Both the position numbers and the translations under genes were made by a program. From NCBI GenBank assembly GCA_963713625.1, contig CAVQMN010000001.1, positions 341,517-405,516 of the forward strand: a DNA stretch of 64,000 bases, given 5' to 3'. This document shows, one piece after another, positions 26,786 through 35,438 of the stretch (position 1 is its first letter; every line of letters starts with the position of its first letter). The stretch comes from Bog-756 sp963713625. Its GTDB lineage: Bacteria; Actinomycetota; Acidimicrobiia; Acidimicrobiales; RAAP-2. The notes beneath the pieces were generated by a model that saw only the letters and a list, made by a program, of their open reading frames with translations, was not told where the DNA came from and searched no databases.

Positions 26786-27631
26786 ATGAATCCGCCGTCC
26801 GGTTCACCCCGGGTGGAGAAGGGGCAGCCCACGGGGCCGGGGAGGGCGGTCCGGGCCCCGGCGGCCCGGAAGCCGAGGCAGACCCGCGAAGAGCTTCGGC
26901 GCCTGTTGCTGGAGAAGGGTCGCGCCATCCTCCGTGAAGAGGGCCTCGGCACCGGGGCCGAGGTGCTCACCTTCAAGCGGGTCTTCGACCGGGTGGCCGA
27001 GGACACCGGCATCCGGCTGACCAACGGATCGGTGATCCGACGGGTGTGGGAGAACCAGGCCGAGTTCCAGGTCGACGTGCTGGTCACCATCGCCCTCGGC
27101 GACTACGACAGCGAGGTCGACACGGCCCTCGAGTATGTGGTGCCCGTCCTGAGCTCGGTCGACCGATCCTCACCCGAGTCCCGGGTCGGCGTGATGCGGG
27201 AGCTGTGCCGGGTGGGTGGCGCCGCCAACGCCGATGCGCTGCGCCGGTCGAGCACCCTTCCCTCCTGGATCGGCGTGTGGGCGCTGGCCGCATCGGGCGA
27301 GACGCTCGACTACCGGAAGAAGATCGAGGACGCACTCATCTCCGGGTACCAGACGTTCAACGAACGGATCGAAGGCATGTACTCCGCCCTGCTCTCGTTC
27401 CTCGGGTTCCGGTTACGCGAGGGGTTCACCCTGCATCAGTTTGTCGTGGCCGCCGACTCCTTGAGTCAGGGCTACGGATTGCGTGACCGGATCGACAGCT
27501 CGGTCATGGTGACCATCCCGCGTGCCACCGGCCCGGGCGGGGAGATCCAGGAGTGGACACTCTTCGCCGTCGCCTACGAAGGACTGGTCCGACAGTTCTT
27601 CGAGCTCGACCCGGAGTGGCCGAGAGACTGA
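26786..27631 (+). CDS. TetR-like transcriptional regulator
   Basis: About 281 residues. After a Pro/Arg-rich leader, TREELRRLLLEKGRAILREEG and TFKRVFDRVAEDTGIRLTNGS give a TetR-type HTH, continuing VIRRVWENQAEFQVDVL; the insert inside the HTH is longer than usual. The remainder is helical with no recognisable ligand motif. Codirectional with the oxidoreductase 64 bases upstream, which is a plausible target. A longer in-frame start exists but overlaps the oxidoreductase. Confidence 0.65.
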   Translation: MNPPSGSPRVEKGQPTGPGRAVRAPAARKPRQTREELRRLLLEKGRAILREEGLGTGAEVLTFKRVFDRVAEDTGIRLTNGSVIRRVWENQAEFQVDVLVTIALGDYDSEVDTALEYVVPVLSSVDRSSPESRVGVMRELCRVGGAANADALRRSSTLPSWIGVWALAASGETLDYRKKIEDALISGYQTFNERIEGMYSALLSFLGFRLREGFTLHQFVVAADSLSQGYGLRDRIDSSVMVTIPRATGPGGEIQEWTLFAVAYEGLVRQFFELDPEWPRD

Positions 27632-27700
27632 GCCCCGGCGGGCCGGAGCGAACCCGGGCGCACATGGGCGCGGGCCCGTGCCCCGGCCGGAGGGTGGTCC

Positions 27701-29077
27701 GTGTGGCAACATCGCCACGTGACCCCGGGACCAGGCCGCCACAGCCGGCCGCGCCGGGGCTGGGTCGCACCGGCGGTGGCCGCGGCCGGATGGTGCGCCT
27801 TCGCGTGGTACCTGGTGGCGCAGGCCCGGGCCGGGCCGGCCATCATCTGGAACGACTCGCTGGTCTACACCCACATCGCCTCGCGGTCGTTGTGGACCGT
27901 CGCCTTCTGGGCCGGCCCGCGTCCCCCGGCGATGCCGTTGCTGATCAAGCTGGTCGGCTCGTCCCGCGGATTCCTGACCGCTCAGGCCGCGATCGCCGCT
28001 CTGGCCTGGGGGTTCCTGGCCTGGACGGTCGGTCGGCTGGTGAGCCCGGGCTGGCGGCGGGTGGTGGCGGCGTGGGCCATCCTCGCCTTCGCCACCGCCT
28101 TTCCGGTGACGCTGTGGAACCGGTCGGTGCTGTCCGAATCGCTGTCCATGAGCCTGTTGGCCCTGGTGTTCGCCACCTTGATCTGGACGGCACGCCGACT
28201 GACCTGGCCCCGGGTGGCCGCCACCACGGCGGCGTGCCTGTGCTTCGCGGCCACCAGGGATGCCCAGGTCTGGACCGTCGCCTTTCTGGCCCTGGCCGTC
28301 GGAGCCGGCGCCGTCCTGGCCGCCTTCAGGAACCGCCACTCGGCGGTACGGGCCGGAGCGCTGTCCGTCGGCCTGGTCGGAGTGGTGGTGCTCACCGGCT
28401 GGGGGACGGTCTCCTCGCACCGGACCCAGCAGAACGTGGCTGACGTCCTCTATGTGAGGGTCTTCCCGTTTCCGGCCCGGGTGGCCTGGTTCGCGGCCCA
28501 CGGGATGCCCGAACCGGCCCAGATCGATGCGCTGGCGCGATCGACGCACACGGCCCCCGGTGAGGCCAAGTTGGTCGCCTTTCCTTCTTCGGATCCGGCC
28601 TTCGCCCGGCTGGAGCACTGGATCAGCTCCAAGGGCACCGGCACCTATCTCCTGTGGCTGGTGACCCACCCCGGCTACGTGGTCTCCGAACCGCTGGTCC
28701 GGCCGGAGCGATCGTACGACTTCGCCAACGGGAACCTCACGTACTACGCCTCGTCCACCGATCGTCTGGCTTCGCCACTGACCATCGCGGTGTGGCCGCC
28801 CCTGATCGGATTACTGGTGCTGGCCGCGGTGGCTGCTTTCGTCAGCGTGCTGTCGAGAGCGTGGCGACAGGGTGTCTGGCGCATGGTGGTCGGGCTCATC
28901 GTCATCGGGCTCCTCTCCATGCTGGTGGCCTGGCACGGCGACGGTCAGGAAGTGACCCGTCACACCGTGGAGGGACTGGCCGAGCTGCGGCTGGGCATTT
29001 GGATCCTGATCGTGATGTGGGCCCTCGAGGGAGTCAGCCCGGCACCATCGAACCCGCCCGCTGCCGACGCCGGTTGA
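27701..29077 (+). CDS. Multi-spanning membrane protein, function unknown
   Basis: A 458-residue protein with about nine spans (such as WVAPAVAAAGWCAFAWYLVA, VVAAWAILAFATAFPVTLW and VWPPLIGLLVLAAVAAFVS) and one large external loop near residues 245-350. IIWNDSLVYTHIA after span 1 is reminiscent of GT-C transferases, but no diagnostic motif is complete. GTG 27701 is assumed; a GTG six codons later is possible. Its 3' end overlaps the convergent DAHP synthase gene by 44 bases. Confidence 0.65.
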   Translation: MWQHRHVTPGPGRHSRPRRGWVAPAVAAAGWCAFAWYLVAQARAGPAIIWNDSLVYTHIASRSLWTVAFWAGPRPPAMPLLIKLVGSSRGFLTAQAAIAALAWGFLAWTVGRLVSPGWRRVVAAWAILAFATAFPVTLWNRSVLSESLSMSLLALVFATLIWTARRLTWPRVAATTAACLCFAATRDAQVWTVAFLALAVGAGAVLAAFRNRHSAVRAGALSVGLVGVVVLTGWGTVSSHRTQQNVADVLYVRVFPFPARVAWFAAHGMPEPAQIDALARSTHTAPGEAKLVAFPSSDPAFARLEHWISSKGTGTYLLWLVTHPGYVVSEPLVRPERSYDFANGNLTYYASSTDRLASPLTIAVWPPLIGLLVLAAVAAFVSVLSRAWRQGVWRMVVGLIVIGLLSMLVAWHGDGQEVTRHTVEGLAELRLGIWILIVMWALEGVSPAPSNPPAADAG

Positions 29078-30116
29078 CCGCCCCGGCCACCTGCTCGAGG
29101 GTGACGACGGTGTCGTCCCAACCGATGCACGAATCGGTGATGCTCTGACCGAAGACGCGGGGACCGGCACCGAGGTCCTGGCGTCCGGCCACGAGGAAAC
29201 TCTCCAACATCAAGCCGACGATGCCCTGCTCCCCTCCGGCCAGCCGGTGGGCGACGTCCGCGACAACCAGGGGCTGCCTCCGGTGGTCCTTCCCGCTGTT
29301 GCCATGGCTGGCATCGATGATCAGCCGACGACGGAGTCCCGACCGTTCGAGGCGCTCGAGGGCGCCGGCCACACTCACCGCGTCGTAGTTCGGGCCACCC
29401 GTACCGCCCCGCAGGATGAGGTGTCCGTCGGGGTTGCCACGGGTGGCGATGACCGCGGCCCGGCCCTGATCGTCGATGCCCGGGAACACCTGGGCATCGG
29501 CCGCCGCCGCCATGGCATCGACCGCCACCTGGACGTCGCCCTCGGTGGAGTTCTTGAAGCCGACCGGCATCGACAGACCGCTGGCCAGTTGCCGGTGGAT
29601 CTGGCTCTGGGAGGTGCGGGCGCCGATGGCCCCCCAGCTGACGGTGTCGGCCAGGTACTGCGGGGTGATCGGATCGAGGAACTCACAGCCCACCGGCACC
29701 CCGAGTGCGACCACGTCGAGCAGGAACGATCGGGCCGCGAACAGGCCATCGTCGACCCGGAAGCTCCCATCCAGCCCCGGATCGTTGATCAGCCCCTTCC
29801 ACCCGACCGTTGTGCGAGGTTTCTCGAAGTAGGTCCGCATGACCAGGAACAGTTCGTTTCCGAACCGAGCAGCCAGACCGGCCAGCCGTTCCGCGTACTC
29901 CCGCCCCGCCTCGGCGTCGTGGATCGAACAAGGTCCGACAATCACCACCAGACGGTCATCGTCCCCGTCGAGGATCGAGGTGACGGCGTGCCGGCCGCCG
30001 ATGACCACGCCGGCCACCCCGGCGGTGACCGGAAGCGCGCCGGCCAGCTCACTCGGTGAGCGCAGGGTGCGGATGGCGGCGATCCGTGTGTTGTGAGCAA
30101 GATCCTCGGTGTCCAT
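29034..30116 (-). CDS. aroG: 3-deoxy-7-phosphoheptulonate synthase (type I, AroG/F/H)
   Basis: First step of the shikimate pathway: phosphoenolpyruvate plus erythrose-4-phosphate to DAHP. 360 residues, the usual size. VVIVGPCSIHDAEAGREYA (about 54-72), RTYFEKPRTTVGWKGLINDP (about 92-111), GARTSQSQIHRQLASG, FKNSTEGDVQVAVDA and IIDASHGNSGKDH are the conserved active-site blocks of the type I alpha subfamily. AGGAAGAGG sits just before ATG 30116. Expression is probably controlled by the attenuator at 30175-30315. Which aromatic acid inhibits the enzyme cannot be told. Confidence 0.95.
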   Translation of the reverse strand: MDTEDLAHNTRIAAIRTLRSPSELAGALPVTAGVAGVVIGGRHAVTSILDGDDDRLVVIVGPCSIHDAEAGREYAERLAGLAARFGNELFLVMRTYFEKPRTTVGWKGLINDPGLDGSFRVDDGLFAARSFLLDVVALGVPVGCEFLDPITPQYLADTVSWGAIGARTSQSQIHRQLASGLSMPVGFKNSTEGDVQVAVDAMAAAADAQVFPGIDDQGRAAVIATRGNPDGHLILRGGTGGPNYDAVSVAGALERLERSGLRRRLIIDASHGNSGKDHRRQPLVVADVAHRLAGGEQGIVGLMLESFLVAGRQDLGAGPRVFGQSITDSCIGWDDTVVTLEQVAGAVNRRRQRAGSMVPG

Positions 30117-30174
30117 TGGTCCTCTTCCTTCCCGCAGGCCGAGGATCCGTGGGGATGACCGGCCTGCCCATCAT

Positions 30175-30210
30175 GGGCAAAAGCAAAAGGCAGAGGCCGG
30201 AGCCTCTGCC
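30175..30210 (-). terminator. Attenuator terminator upstream of aroG
   Basis: On the minus strand a perfect 9-bp stem (GGCAGAGGC and GCCTCTGCC, loop TCCG) is followed by TTTTGCTTTT. It lies between the leader peptide and the aroG start, 60-95 bases upstream of the ATG, as expected for a transcription attenuator. Confidence 0.8.
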
Positions 30211-30214
30211 TGGT

Positions 30215-30278
30215 AGCCGGTTCTCGATGCAGGTGCGTCAGTGCGTGGAAGCGCTCCGAGGCCCATCGAGAGCCGGCT
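30215..30278 (-). promoter_or_regulatory. Pause/antiterminator stems of the aroG attenuator
   Basis: Two 13-base arms (30266-30278 and 30215-30227) pair at 12 of 13 positions on the minus strand, AGCCGGCTCTCGA with TCGAGAACCGGCT. The first arm begins right after the Phe codon of the leader peptide, where a stalled ribosome would cover it. A second option pairs codons GGCC-CGGAGC of the leader (30253-30263) with GCTCCGGCC in the terminator, an antiterminator-like alternative. Folding was judged by eye. Confidence 0.55.
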
Positions 30279-30303
30279 CGTCAAACCACCAATAAGAACG
30301 CAC
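30238..30303 (-). CDS. aroG leader peptide (Tyr-Trp-Trp-Phe codons)
   Basis: A 21-residue ORF beginning GTG and reading MRSYWWFDE, then PALDGPRSASTH, then TGA. Four consecutive aromatic codons, TAT TGG TGG TTT, at positions 4-7 of a short peptide upstream of the first aromatic-pathway enzyme make this a classical attenuation leader. Ribosome stalling when Tyr, Trp or Phe is scarce would let transcription pass the terminator. A TAGCCT -10-like box ends six bases before the GTG and no ribosome site is seen, so the transcript may be leaderless. Confidence 0.8.
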   Translation of the reverse strand: MRSYWWFDEPALDGPRSASTH

Positions 30304-30309
30304 GGCAAA

Positions 30310-30315
30310 AGGCTA
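30310..30315 (-). promoter_or_regulatory. Candidate -10 box of the aroG leader transcript
   Basis: TAGCCT on the minus strand, six bases before the leader-peptide GTG, fits TAnnnT. No clear -35 is present. Transcription would then start at or next to the GTG. Confidence 0.35.
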
Positions 30316-30482
30316 TCAGGCCGGGCCGTGTTCCGGTTCCGGGGCGATCTCGATGGGTCGGGTCCGGCCGTCCGCGCCGGGACCGGGTTGGTCACGCCGG
30401 GGGTAGCGCCGGGCCGCCGCCCACCCCTGCTACCTTCGTGTCCGGAAGCAGCGCGTGAGCGCAGGTGAGGGTGGAGGGGCCG

Positions 30483-30761
30483 GTGCCATACGTGGTCGTA
30501 CTGCAGGTGAAGATCGGCCCCGAGCGGGACACGGGGCACCGGCAGTCGGAGACCGGACACGACGTCGTTCCCGAGGTGACCGGACTGCCCGGCTTCCAGC
30601 TGGCCTCGTGGCTCAACGACGGAAAGGGCACGGGCGTGTGCCTGTTCGAATTCGACGTCGAGGAGAACGCCAGATCGGCCCTGGCGCTCCTGACCCCACC
30701 GGGTGGTCCGGTACCGATCGGCTCCGGCGTCTTCGCCATCGAGCTGGAGGCTGCCGGCTGA
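30483..30761 (+). CDS. Small hypothetical protein (ABM/dabb-like fold)
   Basis: About 92 residues. VVVLQVKIGPERDTGH, LPGFQLASWLNDGKGTGVCLFEF and DVEENARSALALL form the beta-alpha-beta pattern of small dimeric alpha/beta-barrel proteins. No catalytic residues can be named. GTG 30483 is chosen because GGAGGGG precedes it at close range. Confidence 0.55.
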   Translation: MPYVVVLQVKIGPERDTGHRQSETGHDVVPEVTGLPGFQLASWLNDGKGTGVCLFEFDVEENARSALALLTPPGGPVPIGSGVFAIELEAAG

Positions 30762-30879
30762 GCCGGGAGTCAGAGCCTGGAGCCAGGACGGCGCGGCCGG
30801 TGGCCACCGACCGGGATCCACGAAGACGGACGGTGGGAGGCGGCAGAGGCACCGGCCTCGGCCACCCCCGTCGGTGACG

Positions 30880-31365
30880 TCAGGTTTCGAGCCGAGGTTC
30901 CAGTCGCGACAGCTTGTCGACCAGCGCATCGAGTATCCGATCCTGGGCCTGAAGGTGTTCTTGCAGCTTGACCGATTCGTGGAGGATGGCGCCGGCATCT
31001 TCGTACGTGGCTTCGGATCGCTTGTCGTCGGCTGCGGCCAGGACGTTCTGGCCGACGATGACCACCGAGAGCAGCACCAGTTGCAGAAAGGTCTGGGAGA
31101 TCCAGGAGACGATGACCACCAGGCTGTGGGACCGGATGGCCGAGGGGAGACTCACGCAGGCCAGGGCCACGAAGGCATACGCACACCACATGGTGCCGAC
31201 GCCCTTGGTGACCTGCACCGCGAACCATGCGTTGAACCGGGCGGTGAGACTCCCGTGGGGGAACTGCTCGACCACCTTCACCGGTGCGTGTGCCGTCTCA
31301 CCGATCTTGGTCGTCGTCCGATGGTGGGGCACGTACTCGTAGATGGCACGATCGGCGTCGGTCAT
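30880..31365 (-). CDS. Small two-span membrane protein
   Basis: About 161 residues, family not named with certainty. Two hydrophobic helices (VGTMWCAYAFVALACVSLP and VVIVSWISQTFLQLVLLSVVI) are followed by GQNVLAAADDKRSEATYEDA and a coiled-coil C-terminus (LHESVKLQEHLQAQDRILDAL). The layout recalls DUF1003-like integral membrane proteins with a cytoplasmic coiled coil. AAGGAG precedes ATG 31365. Confidence 0.7.
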   Translation of the reverse strand: MTDADRAIYEYVPHHRTTTKIGETAHAPVKVVEQFPHGSLTARFNAWFAVQVTKGVGTMWCAYAFVALACVSLPSAIRSHSLVVIVSWISQTFLQLVLLSVVIVGQNVLAAADDKRSEATYEDAGAILHESVKLQEHLQAQDRILDALVDKLSRLEPRLET

Positions 31366-31474
31366 GGCGGGCTCCTTTTCCAGTTCTTGCACCACCGAGG
31401 GGCCAGGAAGGGCCGGGAGTCCTCGAGTGCCCCCACAGTTTCGCCCGCGACGACTCGTCGGCCAAGATGGGCAG

Positions 31475-31660
31475 GTGGATCAGCCGATGGAGATTGCCGA
31501 CATCGAGAAACTGGCGTCGACCATCCGGGGGCTCCTGCTCGAGCCGCACGCCGGCCTCAGCGAGACCCTCCGTCACCGATGGGAGGGTGCGCTCGTGGCG
31601 CTGGAACTGGTGTTGGGGGTCAGGGCGTCGCTGGTGGACATCCTGATGGGGGAGGGGTGA
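31475..31660 (+). CDS. Small hypothetical protein
   Basis: About 61 residues (57 if ATG 31487 is used). A helical protein, MEIADIEKLASTIRGLLLEPH and ALVALELVLGVRASLVDILM, with no recognised family. Codon use is GC3-rich, consistent with real coding. Divergent from the two-span membrane protein. Confidence 0.45.
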   Translation: MDQPMEIADIEKLASTIRGLLLEPHAGLSETLRHRWEGALVALELVLGVRASLVDILMGEG

Positions 31661-31693
31661 AAGGGGCCCCTTTCCGCCGCGGGTGGAATCCCG

Positions 31694-32857
31694 CTACGAC
31701 CGCGGATCCCGAGCCGGCGGACCGGTGTCCAGCACGTGGGTCCGGCCGTCAGGATCGATGGCCAGAAGCGCGGGCCCGGTGGTGCCACCGTTCCGGCCGT
31801 CGGTATCGACGTAGACCTCGCCGTCCGCGGCCACAGCGACTCCTGACGGCCTGAAGACACCTTGGACGCCGGGCACGGAACCCCGGGCGAAGGCCCTGAT
31901 CACGCCGAGCTGTGCCCCGGCGGCGCGATCGATGGCGAACGCCCCGTCGTCGGCCACCACGATGGTCCCGTCGGGCGCGGCGGCCAGTCCGGCCCGGGTC
32001 ACGTAGGTCTGACCGAAGGACGGGCTCGTACTTCCGACCAGGGTCGGTGACGTGCCGGTGGGGGAGAACCGGACGATGGTCTTGGGTGAGACGTTGGCCA
32101 CGTAGAGATCACCGCCCGCCGAAACCGCGATCGCATCCGGGTCGAAGGCGAACGGGACGCCGGCCACCGAGATGTCACCGGCCGTCCCTCCGGGCCCCGT
32201 GACCGACGGGGCGACCAACGTGGCGATGGTCCCCTCGGGCCCCACGGCCTGGATGCCCACGCTGTCGACGACGTCGACCGTACCGGTCGGGCCAACGGCC
32301 AGGGCCGACGGCTGGGACACGCGGGCCAGAGTGGAGATCCGCCCGTCGGGGTGGACGGCTCGAATGCGGTTGGCGGCCAGATCAGCCACGTAGACGGTGC
32401 CGTCCGATCCGACGGCCAGGGCCACCGGAAGATCGAGCTCGGCCAAGGTGGCCGGACCGCCATCGCCGGCCGACCCGGTCCGTCCGTCACCGGCGATGAC
32501 CTCGAACGCGCCGTTCGGCTCCCGTTCGACGATCCGGTTCGACGCCTGGTCGTCGATGAGCACGCCGCCGTTGGACGCCACGGCGAGGGCTTCGGGTTCT
32601 CCGAGCGCGTCGGTGACGGCGACCGTTCCGGGTGCCGGTGTGGAGAGGCGAGGGCGGAGCCGGGGACGTTCTGCGCCCGGCCGGGTCCGGTCGGCATGTC
32701 CGGCTCCGCCGGTCACCACCAACGCAGCGCTGCCGAGGACAAGCACCATGGCCACGCCGGAGATCAGCCAGCGCCTGCGGCGGCGCCGACGGGCTTCTTC
32801 GAACAGCACCTGCACCTGGTGCTGGCGTTCGGTCGGCCGCTGATCGACCAGGGTCAT
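31694..32857 (-). CDS. Membrane-anchored NHL-type beta-propeller protein
   Basis: A 387-residue protein. The N-terminal cytoplasmic segment EEARRRRRRRWLIS leads into one span (GVAMVLVLGSAALVVTGG). The external part contains repeats such as LPVALAVGSDGTVYVADLAANRI, QPSALAVGPTGTVDVVD and DAIAVSAGGDLYVANVS, the NHL/SMP-30-like blade pattern repeated about six times. Likely a scaffold or ligand-binding propeller outside the cell. No enzymatic residues identified. Confidence 0.75.
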   Translation of the reverse strand: MTLVDQRPTERQHQVQVLFEEARRRRRRRWLISGVAMVLVLGSAALVVTGGAGHADRTRPGAERPRLRPRLSTPAPGTVAVTDALGEPEALAVASNGGVLIDDQASNRIVEREPNGAFEVIAGDGRTGSAGDGGPATLAELDLPVALAVGSDGTVYVADLAANRIRAVHPDGRISTLARVSQPSALAVGPTGTVDVVDSVGIQAVGPEGTIATLVAPSVTGPGGTAGDISVAGVPFAFDPDAIAVSAGGDLYVANVSPKTIVRFSPTGTSPTLVGSTSPSFGQTYVTRAGLAAAPDGTIVVADDGAFAIDRAAGAQLGVIRAFARGSVPGVQGVFRPSGVAVAADGEVYVDTDGRNGGTTGPALLAIDPDGRTHVLDTGPPARDPRS

Positions 32858-33069
32858 CCGTTCCGGCTCCGCCTGCCGGCCAGTGTCACCCCGAGCGCGG
32901 TCCCGTTGCTGTCGGTGCCAGACATGGTACTAGAGATAGTAGCTCCAAAGAAGGGTCGGGGCCAGGGGCGACCAACCGTCAGCTCGATGGACGCGAGGTC
33001 GTGCGCACCAGCGTGTGACCCCGCGGTTGTCTCGGCCCTCGGCCCGCCCCTTTGTAGGCTGAGGCGGTC

Positions 33070-34125
33070 ATGGCCGTCCTGCGGGTTCGAGGGTACGCAC
33101 TGCCGGACGGGGAGACCGTCGACCTGTACGCCGACGGCGACCGCTGGACGACCGAGCCGGTGCGCCGGGCAACGTTGGTGGGCGAGGGTTGGCTGCTGCC
33201 CGGCCTGGTCGACGCCCATACCCATCCAGGGATGGAGGAAGCGCCCGGGAGCCCCTTCGACGAGCGGCTCTTGCGCGAGGACCTCCACCGCCACGTGGCG
33301 GCCGGCGTGACCCTGATCCGCTCGCCGGGGCTGGCCGGCGAACCGCCGGATTGGTTCGGGCACGACCCGGACGTCCCACGGGCGGTCCACGCCGGGCCGT
33401 GGCTGGCCCAGCACGGCCAGTTCTTCGACGGGTGGGGGACACAGGTCGAACCGGCACTGTTCCCCGCTATCGCCGCCGCCCAGGCGTCCCGGACCGGATG
33501 GGCGAAGGTCATCGCCGACTGGGGGCCGGACGATCCACCGGTGGCCGTCGACGTCCTGCGGTCCGTCGTCGAGGAGGTGCATGCCGTCGGTGGTCGGCTG
33601 GCGGTTCACTCACAGCAGGCCGCCGGCGGAGCCACTGCCGTGGCGGCCGGAGTCGACTCGCTCGAGCACGGCATGTGCCTGCCCGCAGACCTCCTGCATC
33701 AGATGGCCGAGCAGGGAACGGCGCTCACACCCACCCTCATGGCCATCACCTCGTTCATCCCGGAACTGCGCCAGCTGCCGGACAGTGCCCGTCGGCGGTG
33801 GTACCTGGAAGGAGCCGACGCCCACGCCGGGCTCAGCGCGGCCGCATCCGAGGCCGGTGTCACCGTGCTGGCCGGTACCGACGAGCGCCCCCACGGGCGG
33901 GTCGCCGAGGAGATCCGGGCGCTGGTCCGGGCGGGACTGTCTCCCGACGACGCACTCGGGGCCGGGAGCTGGACGGCCCGCCGCTACCTCGGTCTCCCCG
34001 GTCTGGTCGAGAATGCGCCCGCCGATGCGGTCGTCTACGACCGCGACCCCCGCGCCGATCTCGACCAGCTCGACCGCCCGGCCGCCGTCGTCCTGCGGGG
34101 AGAACTGGCGTACCGGCGATCGTGA
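33070..34125 (+). CDS. Amidohydrolase family protein
   Basis: A 351-residue metal-dependent hydrolase. WLLPGLVDAHTHPGMEEAPG (about residues 41-60) carries the H-x-H metal site. KVIADWGPDDPP is the probable carbamylated-Lys strand. RLAVHSQQ and SLEHGM hold the later His residues, and VTVLAGTDERPHG the catalytic Asp. It ends with the usual DAVVYDRDPRADL beta-sandwich strand. Only distantly like the enzyme at 20919. Substrate unknown. Confidence 0.8.
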   Translation: MAVLRVRGYALPDGETVDLYADGDRWTTEPVRRATLVGEGWLLPGLVDAHTHPGMEEAPGSPFDERLLREDLHRHVAAGVTLIRSPGLAGEPPDWFGHDPDVPRAVHAGPWLAQHGQFFDGWGTQVEPALFPAIAAAQASRTGWAKVIADWGPDDPPVAVDVLRSVVEEVHAVGGRLAVHSQQAAGGATAVAAGVDSLEHGMCLPADLLHQMAEQGTALTPTLMAITSFIPELRQLPDSARRRWYLEGADAHAGLSAAASEAGVTVLAGTDERPHGRVAEEIRALVRAGLSPDDALGAGSWTARRYLGLPGLVENAPADAVVYDRDPRADLDQLDRPAAVVLRGELAYRRS

Positions 34126-34361
34126 TCGGTGCCGTCACCGATGGGCTGGGGCGAGGCCCGGACAGCAATCCGCCGGTGCTGGACGGCGCACAGCCCAGCC
34201 CGAAGGTGAGGATGAACGGTGGCCCACGCTGCTCCAACGCGTCCATGGCCATCATGAAGGTGACGACGATCCCGAAGACGGTGGCCGGTCATGCCCCGAC
34301 GCTCGGTGGGCCCACCGGGGCCGATTGGGTGCCCCCTCGCCTCATCGGTGACGCGGACGAA
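34126..34361. other. Gap with a possible gene remnant on the minus strand
   Basis: Between two convergent genes. On the minus strand, bases 34288 to about 34170 read TVFGIVVTFMMAMDALEQRG and then PPFILTFGLGCAPSS, which looks like the first two membrane helices of a small protein that then runs into unrelated sequence. No proper start or end is found, so it is at best a truncated remnant. Confidence 0.25.
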
Positions 34362-34396
34362 CCGGCCCTCGACGGGGGATCCCCATCGAGGGCCGG
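34362..34396. terminator. Bidirectional hairpin terminator between convergent genes
   Basis: A perfect 11-bp stem, CCGGCCCTCGA pairing with TCGAGGGCCGG across a 13-base loop, lies between the convergent amidohydrolase and anti-sigma-like genes. There is no U-tract, as is common for GC-rich actinobacterial terminators. Confidence 0.6.
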
Positions 34397-34451
34397 AGCA
34401 CCGCGGCTGGTCATCAGCGTCGGTCGTCGGACCACGACGCCCGTGTCGTGG

Positions 34452-35438
34452 TTACCCGGCGTCGGGCCCCGGAGCCGGGCCCGGTCCGCCCCGGGTGGCC
34501 GTCGACGGGCCGGCCGACCCGGCGCCACCGGTACCTCCGCGACAGACCGAGGGCGACGCCTGCGAGCCGGCACGACAGCTGTCGCTTCCCGGCGGCGGAG
34601 GTGGAGTGGCGGTGTCCAGGGCCTGTCCGGTCGTGCCGGTGGCCGTGGAGACCTCGGCCGAGGTGACACCCACGACTCCGGGCCACCAGGCGAGGAGCCA
34701 TCCGTTCCCCGTGCTGGCCCGGACGTGGCCGCCGTCGGTGCGCAGGAGGGTCACGGCGGTCACCCCGGTGGCCACCTGCCCTTCGACCAGCGTGAAAGGA
34801 CCCTGGCTGGCGGAGTTGAGGTGAGCAACCGTCAGGTGGGTGATGCTTCCCGAGCCCTGGGGACCGGTGCTGATCGAGACCCCGCTCCCGACGCCCAACG
34901 TCCCATGCCCGCGCCCGCGCCCGCGGCCGGAGACGGACATCGATCCGGACGCGTGGCCTGCATCCTCGGAGTTTCGGGAGACCATGGTGATCGTCGGACC
35001 GGAGAGGCACGACTCGTCGGTCGCACCGCTCTCATAGATCACCAGTGTGAACGGCCCCCGCACGTCGGTGGCGATCGGTGTCACCGACGGGTGCGATGCA
35101 CCGGCCGAGGCGGGGTCCGGCCGGGCCGGGGCTGCGCTGAGCTGCGCCTGACAGGCGGATTCCGCCGAAGCTGTCTGGACGGCGGAGGCCGGCGTCGGGG
35201 AGGGGCTCCAGCCCGCAAACGCCGGCTGTGAGCTTCCGAGGATCACGACCGAGGCGACGACGCCGGAGGTCGCCGCCACCCCGGCCAGCGATGCCACTGT
35301 CACCCGCGGCAAGGTGCGGCCGGTCCGTGGCCGGTAGTCGATGCCGTGCAGGCGCTCGCCAGCCTGGGTCGGTATGGCTGAGGCCTTCAGGGCGAAGACC
35401 TCGCGCAGTTCGGATTCGAGTTGTCGGCTCATCGTCAT
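34452..35438 (-). CDS. Sigma-factor-linked membrane protein (putative anti-sigma)
   Basis: A 328-residue protein starting on the stop of the sigma gene (ATGA overlap). The short cytoplasmic N-terminus (ESELREVFALKASAIPTQAG) is followed by one span (VTVASLAGVAATSGVVASVVIL) and a Ser/Thr/Gly-rich external region with a C-terminal Pro/Gly tail. Coupled membrane partners of SigE-type sigma factors usually regulate them; no zinc anti-sigma motif is present, so that role is inferred from gene order. Confidence 0.6.
   Translation of the reverse strand: MTMSRQLESELREVFALKASAIPTQAGERLHGIDYRPRTGRTLPRVTVASLAGVAATSGVVASVVILGSSQPAFAGWSPSPTPASAVQTASAESACQAQLSAAPARPDPASAGASHPSVTPIATDVRGPFTLVIYESGATDESCLSGPTITMVSRNSEDAGHASGSMSVSGRGRGRGHGTLGVGSGVSISTGPQGSGSITHLTVAHLNSASQGPFTLVEGQVATGVTAVTLLRTDGGHVRASTGNGWLLAWWPGVVGVTSAEVSTATGTTGQALDTATPPPPPGSDSCRAGSQASPSVCRGGTGGAGSAGPSTATRGGPGPAPGPDAG

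Noticed and set aside
25606..27090. Minus-strand frame extending the large membrane protein upstream to about 1183 residues
   Set aside because: It is the antisense of the F420-type oxidoreductase and TetR-like genes, and the protein fold begins only near 25584.
33189..35231. Plus-strand frame of about 680 residues
   Set aside because: Shadow of the amidohydrolase and of the antisense of the anti-sigma-like gene.
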